A stretch of DNA of 64,000 bases from DASWJZ01 sp963814905 (GCA_963814905.1 CAWFEM010000008.1:62001-126000), one strand, 5' to 3'. Positions 17,771 through 26,213 are shown, numbered from the stretch's first letter. A program made the numbers and translations. Notes: a model not told the origin generated them from the sequence alone.

Positions 17771-18520
17771 ATGACCGACGCGCCGCTTTCACCGGAAGAG
17801 CTGCAGCGCTATGCGCGCCACATCGTGCTCGGCGAAGTGGGCGGCGCCGGTCAGCAGAAATTCAAGGCCGCCCGTGTCCTCGTCGTCGGCGCGGGCGGGC
17901 TCGGCGCGCCGGTGGCGCTTTATCTCGCCGCCGCCGGCATCGGCACGATCGGCATTGTCGACGACGACGTTGTGAGCCTTTCCAACCTGCAGCGGCAGGT
18001 TATCCACGCGTCCGACCGCGTCGGCATGCCCAAGGTGGAGAGCGCGAAGGAGACGCTCGCCGCGATCAACCCGCATGTGAAGGTGGTGCCGCACCAGGCG
18101 CGGCTCACCGCCGCGAACGCCCATGAGATCGTCTCGGGCTACGACCTCGTCGCCGACGGTTCGGACAATTTCACGACGCGCTTCCTGATGGCCGACATCT
18201 GCGCGGAGCTGAAGATACCGCTCGTCACCGCGGCGGTCGGTCGCTTCGACGGTTCCGTCACCGTGCTGAAACCCTATGAGGGCGACAATCCGGGTTATCG
18301 CGACGTCTTTCCCGCGCCGCCGCCCGAGGGGCTCCTCCCGACCTGCGCGGAGGCGGGCATTCTTGGCGCGCTGACCGGCGTGATCGGATCGATCCAGGCG
18401 CTGGAGGTCTTGAAGCTTGTCGCCGGCATCGGCGAGCCGCTGGTGGGCCGGCTTCTTCTTTATGACGGGCTTGCACAGCGCTTCGACGAGATCCGCTACA
18501 AGCGAAAGAAGAGGCCTTAG
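17771..18520 (+). CDS. moeB: MoeB/ThiF-family adenylyltransferase without the zinc CxxC pair
   Basis: E1-like enzyme that adenylates the C-terminal glycine of a sulfur carrier such as MoaD or ThiS. ATP-binding GAGGLGAPVALYLAAAG, the adenylation arginine in NLQRQVIH, and ADGSDNFTTR are present. PTCAEAGILGALTGVIG contains the conserved cysteine, but the preceding zinc-binding CxxC of E. coli MoeB is replaced by GYRDVFP, and no second CxxC is seen. Length 249 residues. No molybdopterin or thiamine genes are adjacent, so the partner is uncertain. Confidence 0.82.
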   Translation: MTDAPLSPEELQRYARHIVLGEVGGAGQQKFKAARVLVVGAGGLGAPVALYLAAAGIGTIGIVDDDVVSLSNLQRQVIHASDRVGMPKVESAKETLAAINPHVKVVPHQARLTAANAHEIVSGYDLVADGSDNFTTRFLMADICAELKIPLVTAAVGRFDGSVTVLKPYEGDNPGYRDVFPAPPPEGLLPTCAEAGILGALTGVIGSIQALEVLKLVAGIGEPLVGRLLLYDGLAQRFDEIRYKRKKRP

Positions 18521-18543
18521 GCGGCGCGTGGCGGCCCTTCCAA

Positions 18544-18582
18544 AACGAAAGAAGCCGAACCCCTAGGTCCGGCTTCTTCGTT
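18544..18582. terminator. Bidirectional terminator between moeB-like gene and gstI
   Basis: Inverted repeat AACGAAAGAAGCCG / CGGCTTCTTCGTT with a short loop, A-rich on the left and T-rich on the right, lying between two convergent genes. Confidence 0.75.
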
Positions 18583-18627
18583 CTTCGCTTGCCGCTCCGT
18601 GATGAAGCGTTTGTTCAGATGGCCTCG

Positions 18628-18849
18628 TCATCGTTTCGGGAACCGATGCGAGGTTGCGCTGGCGCGCTCGGCGTCACGGATCGCTTCGTCGTGGTACCAG
18701 GCGCCGCCGCCGCATGCCGCGACCGGGGCCTTCTGCGAACCGAAATACGCGGCGGACTCCACCTCTTCGCGCTGCCCGCCGACCGTGGCGCGAAACTTCA
18801 CAGGGAACTGGTAGATCCTCGCGGATCCTTGCTCATGACTTGTTGTCAT
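18628..18849 (-). CDS. gstI: GstI-like DUF2735 protein, glutamine synthetase translational inhibitor
   Basis: A 73-residue protein with the DUF2735 pattern: MTTSHEQGSARIYQFPVK at the start, a basic middle with REEVES, and ACGGGAWYHDEAIRDAERA near the end. In Rhizobium leguminosarum, gstI is transcribed divergently from glnII, and its product lowers glutamine synthetase by blocking translation. The same arrangement here (divergent from glnII, 426 bases apart) supports the name. I start at ATG 18849, preceded by a GGAGA Shine-Dalgarno; the longer frame adds a non-conserved leader. The precise target here is inferred from context. Confidence 0.82.
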   Translation of the reverse strand: MTTSHEQGSARIYQFPVKFRATVGGQREEVESAAYFGSQKAPVAACGGGAWYHDEAIRDAERASATSHRFPKR

Positions 18850-19275
18850 TCTTTGTCTCCATTCGATGCTGCGCCGGTGACGCGGCAAGCTTACATGGGG
18901 TTACCATAGCAGATTCTGAACCACCCTTGAGCACCGCATTGGAAAAAAAATAGACAGTTGGCTATTTTATAAGCATTGCCCGCCTTTGCTTCTTTCGGCG
19001 GCATCGCGCAGAGGCGGTTTTTTCTTCCGAGCACCCTTTTCAATTGCCCGGTTCGCGGGGTGAATCTTTCCCGGCGACGGCTCAATTTCCTGAGCGAAAT
19101 CGCGTGTTTCCCTGCGCCGGCGCCCGCTGCGGGGGCACGCCGCGCGCGGCCGCCGGCGGGTGCCTGGCCGTTGGCACATTGTGTGCTTGGTGAGGCGTGA
19201 GCCGGGCGGCCTCCCGGGGGCCGTGCCAGCGTTGGAATTCCTCGCACCTCACGTCATCAGCATGAGAGACCCGCA
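18850..19275. other. gstI-glnII divergent regulatory region
   Basis: About 426 bases with no gene. The 18940-18985 part is AT-rich (poly-A and TTTTATAAG), a likely place for housekeeping promoters. The right part holds a sigma54 promoter for glnII. GCACC half-sites at about 18932 and 19029 could be NtrC contacts, but no full NtrC palindrome is obvious. Confidence 0.6.
19172..19187 (+). promoter_or_regulatory. Sigma54 (RpoN) promoter of glnII
   Basis: TGGCAC at 19172-19177, with GG and GC exactly 10 bases apart (GG 19173-19174, GC 19185-19186), the invariant spacing of -24/-12 promoters. It lies 90-100 bases before the glnII start, as expected for an NtrC-activated gene. The -12 half is GTGCTT rather than the ideal TTGCA/T. 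Confidence 0.7.
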
Positions 19276-20316
19276 ATGACAAAGTACAAGCTCGAGTATA
19301 TCTGGCTCGACGGATACACGCCGGTTCCGAACCTGCGCGGCAAGACACAGATCAAGGAATTCGACACGTTCCCGTCGTTGGACGAGCTGCCGCTTTGGGG
19401 TTTCGACGGAAGCTCGACGAAGCAGGCTGAGGGCTCGAACTCCGACTGCATCCTGAAGCCGATCCGCGTCTTTCCGGACCCGGCGCGCACCAACGGCGCG
19501 CTCGTGCTCTGCGAAGTCATGATGCCCGACGGCGAGACGCCGCATCCCACGAACATGCGCGCGACGATCCTCGACGATGAGGGCGCCTGGTTCGGCTTCG
19601 AGCAGGAATATTTCTTCTACAAGGACGGCCGTCCGCTCGGCTTCCCCGAGGCGGGCTATCCCGAGCCGCAGGGCAAGTACTATACCGGTGTTGGCTACTC
19701 CGCCGTTGGCGCCGTGGCGCGCGAGATCGTCGACACGCACCTCGACTACTGCCTGGCCGCCGGCATCAACCACGAAGGCATCAACGCCGAGGTGGCGAAA
19801 GGCCAGTGGGAGTTCCAGATTTTCGGCAAGGGCTCCAGGAAGGCGGCCGACGAGATGTGGATGGCTCGCTACCTTCTGCAGCGTCTGACCGAAAGATACG
19901 GCATCGATATCGAATATCACTGCAAGCCGCTGGGCGACACCGATTGGAACGGCTCCGGCATGCACGCGAACTTCTCTACCGCCTATCTGCGCGAGGTCGG
20001 CGGCAAGGAATATTTCGAAGCTCTGATGACCGCGTTCGAGAAGAACCTCGAGGATCACATCTCCGTCTACGGCCCGGACAACCATTTGCGTCTGACCGGC
20101 AAGCACGAGACCGCGCCGTGGAATAAGTTCAGCTACGGCGTCGCCGACCGCGGGGCTTCCGTCCGCGTTCCCCACTCCTTCATCAGGAATGGGTACAAGG
20201 GCTATCTTGAGGACCGTCGTCCGAACTCGCAGGGCGACCCCTATCAGATCGCCTCGCAGATTCTGAAGACGGTCGCCGAGGTTCCGACGGAGAAGAAGGC
20301 CAGCGCCGCCGCTTGA
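19276..20316 (+). CDS. glnII: Glutamine synthetase type II (eukaryotic-like)
   Basis: Condenses glutamate and ammonia using ATP. This is the short GSII form (346 residues), as in rhizobia, not the 470-residue GSI. Markers are YIWLDGYTPVPNLRGKT, LPLWGFDGSST, the metal and glutamate site in WFGFEQEYF, GINAEVAKGQWEFQ, GSGMHANFST, and the C-terminal RGASVRVPH with DRRPNSQGDPY. GSII lacks the adenylylation site and is controlled by transcription, here probably RpoN/NtrC plus the divergent gstI. A terminator follows. Confidence 0.95.
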   Translation: MTKYKLEYIWLDGYTPVPNLRGKTQIKEFDTFPSLDELPLWGFDGSSTKQAEGSNSDCILKPIRVFPDPARTNGALVLCEVMMPDGETPHPTNMRATILDDEGAWFGFEQEYFFYKDGRPLGFPEAGYPEPQGKYYTGVGYSAVGAVAREIVDTHLDYCLAAGINHEGINAEVAKGQWEFQIFGKGSRKAADEMWMARYLLQRLTERYGIDIEYHCKPLGDTDWNGSGMHANFSTAYLREVGGKEYFEALMTAFEKNLEDHISVYGPDNHLRLTGKHETAPWNKFSYGVADRGASVRVPHSFIRNGYKGYLEDRRPNSQGDPYQIASQILKTVAEVPTEKKASAAA

Positions 20317-20375
20317 GCCCTGACGCGGGCTCGATGTTCGAACCCCGCAGCTCGAGTTTCGACCGTTCGCATGAA

Positions 20376-20409
20376 GAAGCGCGAGGGCTCAGCGGCTCTC
20401 GCGCTTTTC
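20376..20409 (+). terminator. Rho-independent terminator of glnII
   Basis: Stem AAGCGCGAG (20377-20385) / CTCGCGCTT (20398-20406) followed by TTT, 60 bases behind glnII. Confidence 0.75.
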
Positions 20410-20457
20410 GTTAGAGGGTGAATGCTGCCGCGCTTCTGAGACGGAACGGCGTCTGCG

Positions 20458-20934
20458 TCAGGTGAGCGCCTGCAGGGCGGCATGCCGCCTGAACATCGGA
20501 AGCTCCGCCGCCAGGGCGTCGAGCCCGAAGACGCGTCCCGCGCGCGCGGCTGCGAGATAGAAGAGGATCACCGCGTAGACGAGGTGGAAGTCGACGATGA
20601 AATTGTCGCCGCCGACATAGGGGAAGTCCATGAAGGCCGCCCAGTAGGCGAGCATCAAGAGCCCGCCGATCGTGGCGCTCAGCCGCGTGAGCAGCCCGAC
20701 GAGCAGCGAGACGCCGATCAGGAGATGCCCCCAGGCGACGAGGAAGGCGACGATCGCCGCGGCGCGCGCACCGGTGAAGACGCCGTAGATGTCGTGGAAC
20801 GTCTCCGTGCCGCGCAGGAACCCGGCGACGTCCCAATCCGGATTGAACACCTGCTGCGAGGCCGCGTAGAGGAACGTCCATGCCATCGCCAGGCGGAAGA
20901 CGAAGATGAAGGCGGACTGGTCTCGGCTCGACAC
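20458..20934 (-). CDS. DoxX/DoxD family membrane protein
   Basis: A 158-residue four-helix membrane protein. FRLAMAWTFLYAASQQVFNPDWD at the N-terminus, ETFHDIYGVFT, WGHLLIGVSLLVGLLTRLSA and the final DNFIVDFHLVYAVILFYLAAA match the DoxX/TQO-DoxD family, some members of which are thiosulfate:quinone oxidoreductase subunits. No redox partner gene is adjacent. A specific function cannot be assigned. Confidence 0.75.
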   Translation of the reverse strand: MSSRDQSAFIFVFRLAMAWTFLYAASQQVFNPDWDVAGFLRGTETFHDIYGVFTGARAAAIVAFLVAWGHLLIGVSLLVGLLTRLSATIGGLLMLAYWAAFMDFPYVGGDNFIVDFHLVYAVILFYLAAARAGRVFGLDALAAELPMFRRHAALQALT

Positions 20935-21152
20935 TGTCGGCGCTCCGGAATGGGGTTCTTACCGAATAGAAGGCGACACACGCTCAGGCCTTGATCCAGC
21001 GCAACACCCGTCCCCCCGGCGCGAAGTCGCCGAAAATTCGAATCAAACGTATTCGACGTAGGTGATCCAAGGGTGACTTCAAGCTTCGGTACTTCTCGCC
21101 AAGACCGCGCCGCCGAATAAGCTTCAAAATGGGAATTGGCAGGAGGACGGTG

Positions 21153-21263
21153 ATGCAAGGGATACCATTCGCCATCGAGGCCTTTGCCGCGGGGCTTGGG
21201 GCGCTCGACCTTCTTCTCTTCCACGGACACTACATGTCCGCGGTCCTGAACTGGCTGATCTGA
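21153..21263 (+). CDS. Small ORF, 36 residues, hydrophobic, with strong ribosome binding site
   Basis: The reading frame starts at ATG 21153 behind AGGAGG (21141-21146) at ideal spacing, and ends at TGA 21261, 35 bases before a clear terminator. The peptide opens MQGIPFAIEAF, has a hydrophobic centre (GALDLLLFHGHY) and ends SAVLNWLI. It could be a small membrane-associated or amphipathic protein. The combination of Shine-Dalgarno, short ORF and terminator argues for translation; no family is recognised. Confidence 0.55.
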   Translation: MQGIPFAIEAFAAGLGALDLLLFHGHYMSAVLNWLI

Positions 21264-21297
21264 AGCGCGCTTGTTGGCTTAAGCCCGAAGTGAGCAG

Positions 21298-21342
21298 GCC
21301 ACCTTTTCTCGCACGGGAGCGGGAGAGGGTGGCTTTTGTTTT
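21298..21342 (+). terminator. Rho-independent terminator behind the small ORF
   Basis: GCCACC (21298-21303) pairs with GGTGGC (21328-21333), with extra pairing of CTCGC and GCGGG in the loop, followed by TTTTGTTTT. Confidence 0.8.
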
Positions 21343-21453
21343 CCCGCGCGGGATGGCGGCGGAGGCGCCGTGCGGCGTATGATCGGTTGATCAAAGTCAA
21401 CGCTGGCCGCTTCCCGCGACCATATTTCGCCTCCTCAAAGCGTGGATTCAATC

Positions 21454-22275
21454 ATGCCGGTCAAAGACATCCTCACCATCGTCGATCTTGGCGGCAAGCG
21501 GCCTGCCGCCTCCGCGGCCGCCGAGCTGGCGCGTCAGCTCGACGCGCATCTGACGGGACTCACCCTGGCGTACAGCCCGATGATCCCCGGCTTCGGCATC
21601 GGGGCGACTCCCGATGTTCTGAATGCCCAGGTCCGCGAGATCTGGTTGGAGCACGCCAGGGAGGCCGACGCCGCCTTCCAGGAGATCGGGCGCCTTGCCG
21701 GCATTCGCTGTGAGAGCGTCATCGTCGACGCGCTGACCGACAGTTATTTCGCGGAGCTCACGCGCCGCAGCCGGCTGACCGATCTCGTCGTTATCGGGCA
21801 GGAGAACCCCGACGCGCCGGAGCCGATGCGCGCGACGCTGATTGAGACGTTGCTGTTCGAAGGCGGCGCGCCGGTTCTCCTCGTCCCCTATGTCGGCGCC
21901 GGGGACGCCGCGTTCCGCCGCGCGCTGATCGCCTGGGACGGCAGCGCCACGGCGGCGCGCGCCATCCACGCCGCTCTCCCGCTCCTCGGCGTGACGGAGA
22001 GCGTCACGGTGCTTGCGATCGGTAAGCGCCCGGCGGAAGAGGCGAGCGACCTTGCGATCTATCTCGACCGTCACGGGCTCAAGGTCGAGCTGGAGCAGGC
22101 GCCGCCCACCGAGGTTCGCGTCGCCGACGTCCTCTTGAACACCGTCGCCGACGGGGGCTTCGATTTCGTGGTGATGGGCGCCTACGGCCACAGCCGCACG
22201 CGGGAATATCTCTTCGGCGGCGCCACCCGCGACATCCTCGGCGAGATGACCGTGCCGGTGCTCATGGCGCATTGA
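21454..22275 (+). CDS. Tandem universal stress protein (UspA family)
   Basis: About 273 residues made of two Usp domains. The first begins MPVKDILTIVDLGGKRPA; the second begins around residue 150 with RRALIAWDGSATAARAIHAALP. It ends with the ATP-binding G-2x-G-9x-G(S/T) type motif, here VVMGAYGHSRTREYLFGGATRDIL. Family members bind ATP and aid survival under stress. I use ATG 21454 (family-like N-terminus); a GTG at 21442 is possible. Confidence 0.88.
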   Translation: MPVKDILTIVDLGGKRPAASAAAELARQLDAHLTGLTLAYSPMIPGFGIGATPDVLNAQVREIWLEHAREADAAFQEIGRLAGIRCESVIVDALTDSYFAELTRRSRLTDLVVIGQENPDAPEPMRATLIETLLFEGGAPVLLVPYVGAGDAAFRRALIAWDGSATAARAIHAALPLLGVTESVTVLAIGKRPAEEASDLAIYLDRHGLKVELEQAPPTEVRVADVLLNTVADGGFDFVVMGAYGHSRTREYLFGGATRDILGEMTVPVLMAH

Positions 22276-22324
22276 GGCGGGCGGCAAGTGGCAGGGCTTG
22301 CGAACCCAGCTGAAAAGAACTAGG

Positions 22325-22343
22325 TATACGGAAATTCCGTATA
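22325..22343. promoter_or_regulatory. Palindromic operator of the BrnT-type toxin-antitoxin operon
   Basis: Perfect 9-1-9 palindrome TATACGGAA-A-TTCCGTATA ending 12 bases before the toxin GTG. TTGCGA at 22298 could be the -35 element of the promoter it would cover. A site like this is expected for autorepression by the antitoxin. Confidence 0.7.
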
Positions 22344-22355
22344 GCGGGTGGCGCT

Positions 22356-22625
22356 GTGGAGTTCGAATGGGATGCCGCCAAGGACGCATCCAATCGATCC
22401 AAGCACTCGATCTCGTTCACCGAGGCGATTGCCGCCTTCGCGGATCCGCGCCTGATCGTTCTGGATGCGACGCGCGGCGAGGATGGCGAGGACCGTTCAA
22501 AGGCGATCGGCCGGATCGGCGACAGGCTTTTCGTGGTTGTCTATGCCGAACGCGGGCCTGTCACTCGGATGATCTCGGCGAGGCGCGCAAACAGAAAAGA
22601 GGAGCGCGCTTATGGCGACCGTTAA
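22356..22625 (+). CDS. brnT: BrnT family ribonuclease toxin
   Basis: An 89-residue toxin of the BrnT family (RelE-like fold, RNA-cleaving). It opens MEFEWDAAKDASNRSKHSISF, the family signature, with the conserved Lys/His; it continues with DPRLIVLDATRGEDGEDRSKAIG and FVVVYAERG, and ends with MISARRANRKEERAYG, the positively charged catalytic tail. It starts at GTG 22356, right behind a palindromic operator, and overlaps the downstream antitoxin gene by 14 bases. Confidence 0.85.
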   Translation: MEFEWDAAKDASNRSKHSISFTEAIAAFADPRLIVLDATRGEDGEDRSKAIGRIGDRLFVVVYAERGPVTRMISARRANRKEERAYGDR

Positions 22626-22974
22626 GACACATCTTGACCGCAAGAAGCCGCCGCGGCTTTCTAAGGAAACGAGGGCGCGCCTCGATGCGCTCACCGATGA
22701 GCAGCTGACCGCGAACGCTCTGTCTGACCCCGACAATCCGCCGCTGACGGACAAGGAATTGGATCGGCTCGCCACCGCGCGGGCCGTCCAGCGGGCGAGG
22801 GCGGCGACGGGACTCAGCCAAAGCGCCTTCGCCAGACGCTTCCAGATCAATCCCGCGCGCCTCAAGGATTGGGAGCAAGGCCGAACTACGCCTGACAGCG
22901 TGGCGCTTGCTTACCTGAAGGTGATCGAGCGGGAGCAGAAGACGGTGGAGCGAGTGCTCGCGCCTCAGCCCTAA
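22612..22974 (+). CDS. HTH antitoxin paired with BrnT
   Basis: A 120-residue partner of the toxin. The first half has LTDEQLTANALSDPDNPPLTD, a BrnA-like linker region. The second half is an XRE/HigA-like helix-turn-helix (GLSQSAFARRFQINPARLKDWEQG) in place of the ribbon-helix-helix typical of BrnA. It presumably neutralises the toxin and represses the operon at the palindrome at 22325. Its stop overlaps that of the convergent polA. Confidence 0.8.
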   Translation: MATVKTHLDRKKPPRLSKETRARLDALTDEQLTANALSDPDNPPLTDKELDRLATARAVQRARAATGLSQSAFARRFQINPARLKDWEQGRTTPDSVALAYLKVIEREQKTVERVLAPQP

Positions 22975-25900
22975 TGCGCCTCTTCCCAATTGTCCGCGGC
23001 GCGGGCGTCGACATGGAGCGGCACGCGGAGTTGCACCGCCGGTAGTGCGGCGTTCTCCATCACGCGGCGGATGACCGGGATCGTCGCCTCCACCTCATCG
23101 TCCGGCACTTCGAAGACCAGCTCGTCGTGCACCTGCAGGAGCATCCTGCCCCTCAAGCCGGCTTCTTCCAGCGCGTCGTCCATCTGGATCATTGCGCGGC
23201 GGATGATGTCGGCTGCCGATCCCTGGATCGGCGCGTTGATCGCCGCGCGCTCCTGGAAGGCGCGCAGGCTCGGCTGCGAAGCGCGGATGTCGGGGTAGTG
23301 CGCGCGCCGCCCGAAGAGCGTCTCCACGTAGAGATGCTCCCGGCAGAACGCCTTGGTGGAATCCATGTAGTCGCGGATGCCGGGGAAGCGCTCGAAATAG
23401 CGGTTGATATAGTCCGCCGCCTCGCCGCGCGGGATGCCGAGCTGGTTGGCGAGCCCGAAGGCGGAGATGCCGTAGATGATGCCGAAATTGATCGCCTTGG
23501 CGCGGCGGCGCACGTTCGGGTCCATGCCTTCCACCGGCACGCCGAACATTTCCGACGCGGTCATGGCATGGATGTCGAGCCCCTCGTCGAACGCCTTCAC
23601 GAGCTGCGGTATCTCCGCCATGTGCGCGAGCACGCGGAGCTCGATCTGCGAATAGTCGGCGGAGACGAGCTTGTGCCCTTCCTCCGCGATGAAGGCGCGG
23701 CGGATGGCTCGGCCTTCCTCGGTGCGCACCGGGATGTTCTGCAGGTTCGGCTCCGACGACGAGAGCCGCCCCGTGGAGGTGGAGGCGAGCGCGTAGTCGG
23801 TATGGACGCGGCCGGTCTCCGGATGGATGTAGGTGGGGAGTGCGTCGGTATAGGTGGATTTGAGCTTGGTGAGCTGCCGCCAATCCACGATCTTCCGCGC
23901 GATGGGAACGCCTTCCAGAGCAAGCTCTTCGAGCACCTTCACGTCGGTCGACCATTGCCCGGTCTTGGTCTTCTTGCCGCCCGGCAGGCCCATCCTGCCG
24001 TAGAGGATCTCGCCGAGCTGCTTGGTGGAGCCGATGTTGAAGTCGCCGCCGGCGAGCTCGTAGATCTCCGCTTCGACCGCCGCCGCCTTCTGCGCGAAAT
24101 TGCCGGAGAGACGGGAGAGGATCTGCCGGTCGACCTTGATGCCGCGGCGCTCCATCTTGGCGAGCACCGGGATCATCGGCCGCTCCAGCCGCTCGTAGAC
24201 GCGCGTGACCTGCTCGCCTGGAAGGCGCGCCTTCAACACGCCCCAGAAGCGGAGCGCCAGATCGGAATCCTCCGCCGCGAAGGCCGTGGCCCTCTCGATC
24301 GGCACGCGGTCGAAGGTGAGCTTGTCCTTGCCTGAGCCGATCACCGCCTTGATGGCGAGGCGCTCGTGATCGAGCACGCTTTCGGAAAGCTCGTCGATCG
24401 TGTGCCCGTGCTTCAGCGCGCCGGCGTCGAGCGCGTAGGACATCAGCATCGTGTCGTCGATCGGCGCCATCTCGATGCCGTGGCGCAGAAGCACCAGCCA
24501 GTCGTCCTTGATGTTCTGCCCGACCTTCAGGACGGAAGGATCCTCCAGCAGCGGCTTCAGCACGGAAAGCGCTGCGTCAAGCGGGATCTGGTCTTTCTCC
24601 AACCCGCCGAAATTGCCGTCGGGCGCGAACATCTCGCCGTCGGCGCCGCGATGGCCGAGCGGCACGTAGCAGGCCGTCCCGGGCGCAAGCGCCAGCGCGA
24701 TGCCGCAGAGCTCCGCCTGCATCGGACCGGCGCCCGCCGCTTCCGTTTCGATTGCGACGATGCCGCTTTCGCGCGCCTTCGTGACCCAGCCTTCGAGCGC
24801 CTCCAGCGTGCGCACGCATTGATAGGTCTCCGTCGCGATCTTCGGCTCGTCGGCATTCTGCATGCGCAGCGCGACGAGGTCGGCCGGCTTGCCGAGCGGA
24901 CCTGCGGCCGCGCCGCCGCCATTCGCAGCCCGTCGCGGCGCTGTCGCGCGTGGATCGGCGCCGAGGTCGAGCCGGCCCTGTCCGCCGGCTGCGGGCGCGG
25001 CCGCGGGGCGCTCCGAGACGCCCATGTCGGGGCCATGCACATCGCCGCCGTTCGATGTGCTGCCCGGCGGCCAGCCACGAATGTCGAGCCTGGCCGCCTC
25101 AATCTCCGCCGCATCGACGCCGGTCTTGTCGGCGACGCGCTTGGTCAATGCGGCGAATTCCATTGCCTTGCAAAAAGCGACGGCCTTCATTCCGTCGACG
25201 GCCTCCACCGCGAGGTCATTGAGCGGCACGTCGAGCGGCACCTCGGTGGAAAGCTCCACCAGCCGGCGCGAGACCCGCGCCTGCTCGGCGTATTCGATCA
25301 GGTTCTCGCGCCGCTTCTGCTGCTTGATCTCCGAGGCGTGCGAAAGCAGCGTTTCAAGGTCGCCATAGTCGTCGAGGAGCTGCGCGGCGGTCTTCGGCCC
25401 GATGCCGGGAACGCCCGGCACGTTGTCGGTGGAATCGCCCACCAGCGCCTGCAGGTCGATCATCTTCTCCGGATAGACCCCGAACTTCTCCTTCACGCCT
25501 TCGCGGTCGATGGCGATGTTCTTCATCGTATCGACCATGGTGACGCCGGGCTTCACGAGCTGCATCAGGTCCTTGTCTGAGGAGACGATGGTGACGCTCG
25601 CGCCCGCTTCGCTCGCCTCTCTCGCGTAGGTCGCGATCAGGTCGTCGGCCTCCCAGCCCTCCTGCTCGACGCAGGCGAGGTTGAAGGCGCGCGTCGCCTG
25701 ACGGATCAGACCGAACTGTGGGACGAGGTCGGAGGGCGGCTCCGGCCGGTGCGCCTTGTAGTCGGCGTAGATGTCCTTGCGGAAGGTCTTGGCGGAATAG
25801 TCGAAGATGACCGCGAAATGCGTCGGACCCTTGTAGGAGCCTTGTGCGCCCTTCTCCGGGCTCGGCCCCTCCTGCAGCATCTTCCAGATCATGTTGCAAA

Positions 25901-26069
25901 AGCCGGCGACCGCGCCGACCGGCAGATTGTCGGATTTCCGCGTCAGCGGTGGCAGCGCGTGGAAGGCGCGGAAGATGAAGCCAGAGCCGTCGACCAGGAT
26001 CAGGTGGTCGCCGGCCTTGAGCGGCGGATTGGCGACGGGTGTGTGGGCATCTTTCGGCATAGTCGACAT
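22971..26069 (-). CDS. polA: DNA polymerase I
   Basis: A 1032-residue repair and Okazaki-processing polymerase. Residues 20-310 are the 5' nuclease (LILVDGSGFIFRAFHAL, VSSDKDLMQLV, GDSTDNVPGVPGIGPKTA). An Ala/Gly/Pro-rich linker follows, then the 3'-5' exonuclease domain, and the polymerase with motif A SADYSQIELRVLAH, motif B RRAKAINFGIIYGIS and motif C QVHDELVFE. In the exonuclease domain the first motif reads VAIETEAAG instead of FDTET, and the Tyr of the third motif is Phe (FAAEDSD), so proofreading may be altered. The other ligands are kept. Confidence 0.96.
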   Translation of the reverse strand: MSTMPKDAHTPVANPPLKAGDHLILVDGSGFIFRAFHALPPLTRKSDNLPVGAVAGFCNMIWKMLQEGPSPEKGAQGSYKGPTHFAVIFDYSAKTFRKDIYADYKAHRPEPPSDLVPQFGLIRQATRAFNLACVEQEGWEADDLIATYAREASEAGASVTIVSSDKDLMQLVKPGVTMVDTMKNIAIDREGVKEKFGVYPEKMIDLQALVGDSTDNVPGVPGIGPKTAAQLLDDYGDLETLLSHASEIKQQKRRENLIEYAEQARVSRRLVELSTEVPLDVPLNDLAVEAVDGMKAVAFCKAMEFAALTKRVADKTGVDAAEIEAARLDIRGWPPGSTSNGGDVHGPDMGVSERPAAAPAAGGQGRLDLGADPRATAPRRAANGGGAAAGPLGKPADLVALRMQNADEPKIATETYQCVRTLEALEGWVTKARESGIVAIETEAAGAGPMQAELCGIALALAPGTACYVPLGHRGADGEMFAPDGNFGGLEKDQIPLDAALSVLKPLLEDPSVLKVGQNIKDDWLVLLRHGIEMAPIDDTMLMSYALDAGALKHGHTIDELSESVLDHERLAIKAVIGSGKDKLTFDRVPIERATAFAAEDSDLALRFWGVLKARLPGEQVTRVYERLERPMIPVLAKMERRGIKVDRQILSRLSGNFAQKAAAVEAEIYELAGGDFNIGSTKQLGEILYGRMGLPGGKKTKTGQWSTDVKVLEELALEGVPIARKIVDWRQLTKLKSTYTDALPTYIHPETGRVHTDYALASTSTGRLSSSEPNLQNIPVRTEEGRAIRRAFIAEEGHKLVSADYSQIELRVLAHMAEIPQLVKAFDEGLDIHAMTASEMFGVPVEGMDPNVRRRAKAINFGIIYGISAFGLANQLGIPRGEAADYINRYFERFPGIRDYMDSTKAFCREHLYVETLFGRRAHYPDIRASQPSLRAFQERAAINAPIQGSAADIIRRAMIQMDDALEEAGLRGRMLLQVHDELVFEVPDDEVEATIPVIRRVMENAALPAVQLRVPLHVDARAADNWEEAH

Positions 26070-26213
26070 TTCGCCCGCCCGGCATCCGTTTCCAAGCCGC
26101 TATAGCGGAATTGTCACAACGGCGCGACTTTCCGGCGCTGCAATTGACAACTGCATTATTGCGGTTCCAACTGCATCTAGAAATGGCACATCCGCTAAAG
26201 AGAAGGGGGATCG

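Noticed and set aside
18925..19040. GCACC motifs as NtrC enhancer sites
   Set aside because: Only half-sites; no GCACC-N5-GGTGC palindrome is present.
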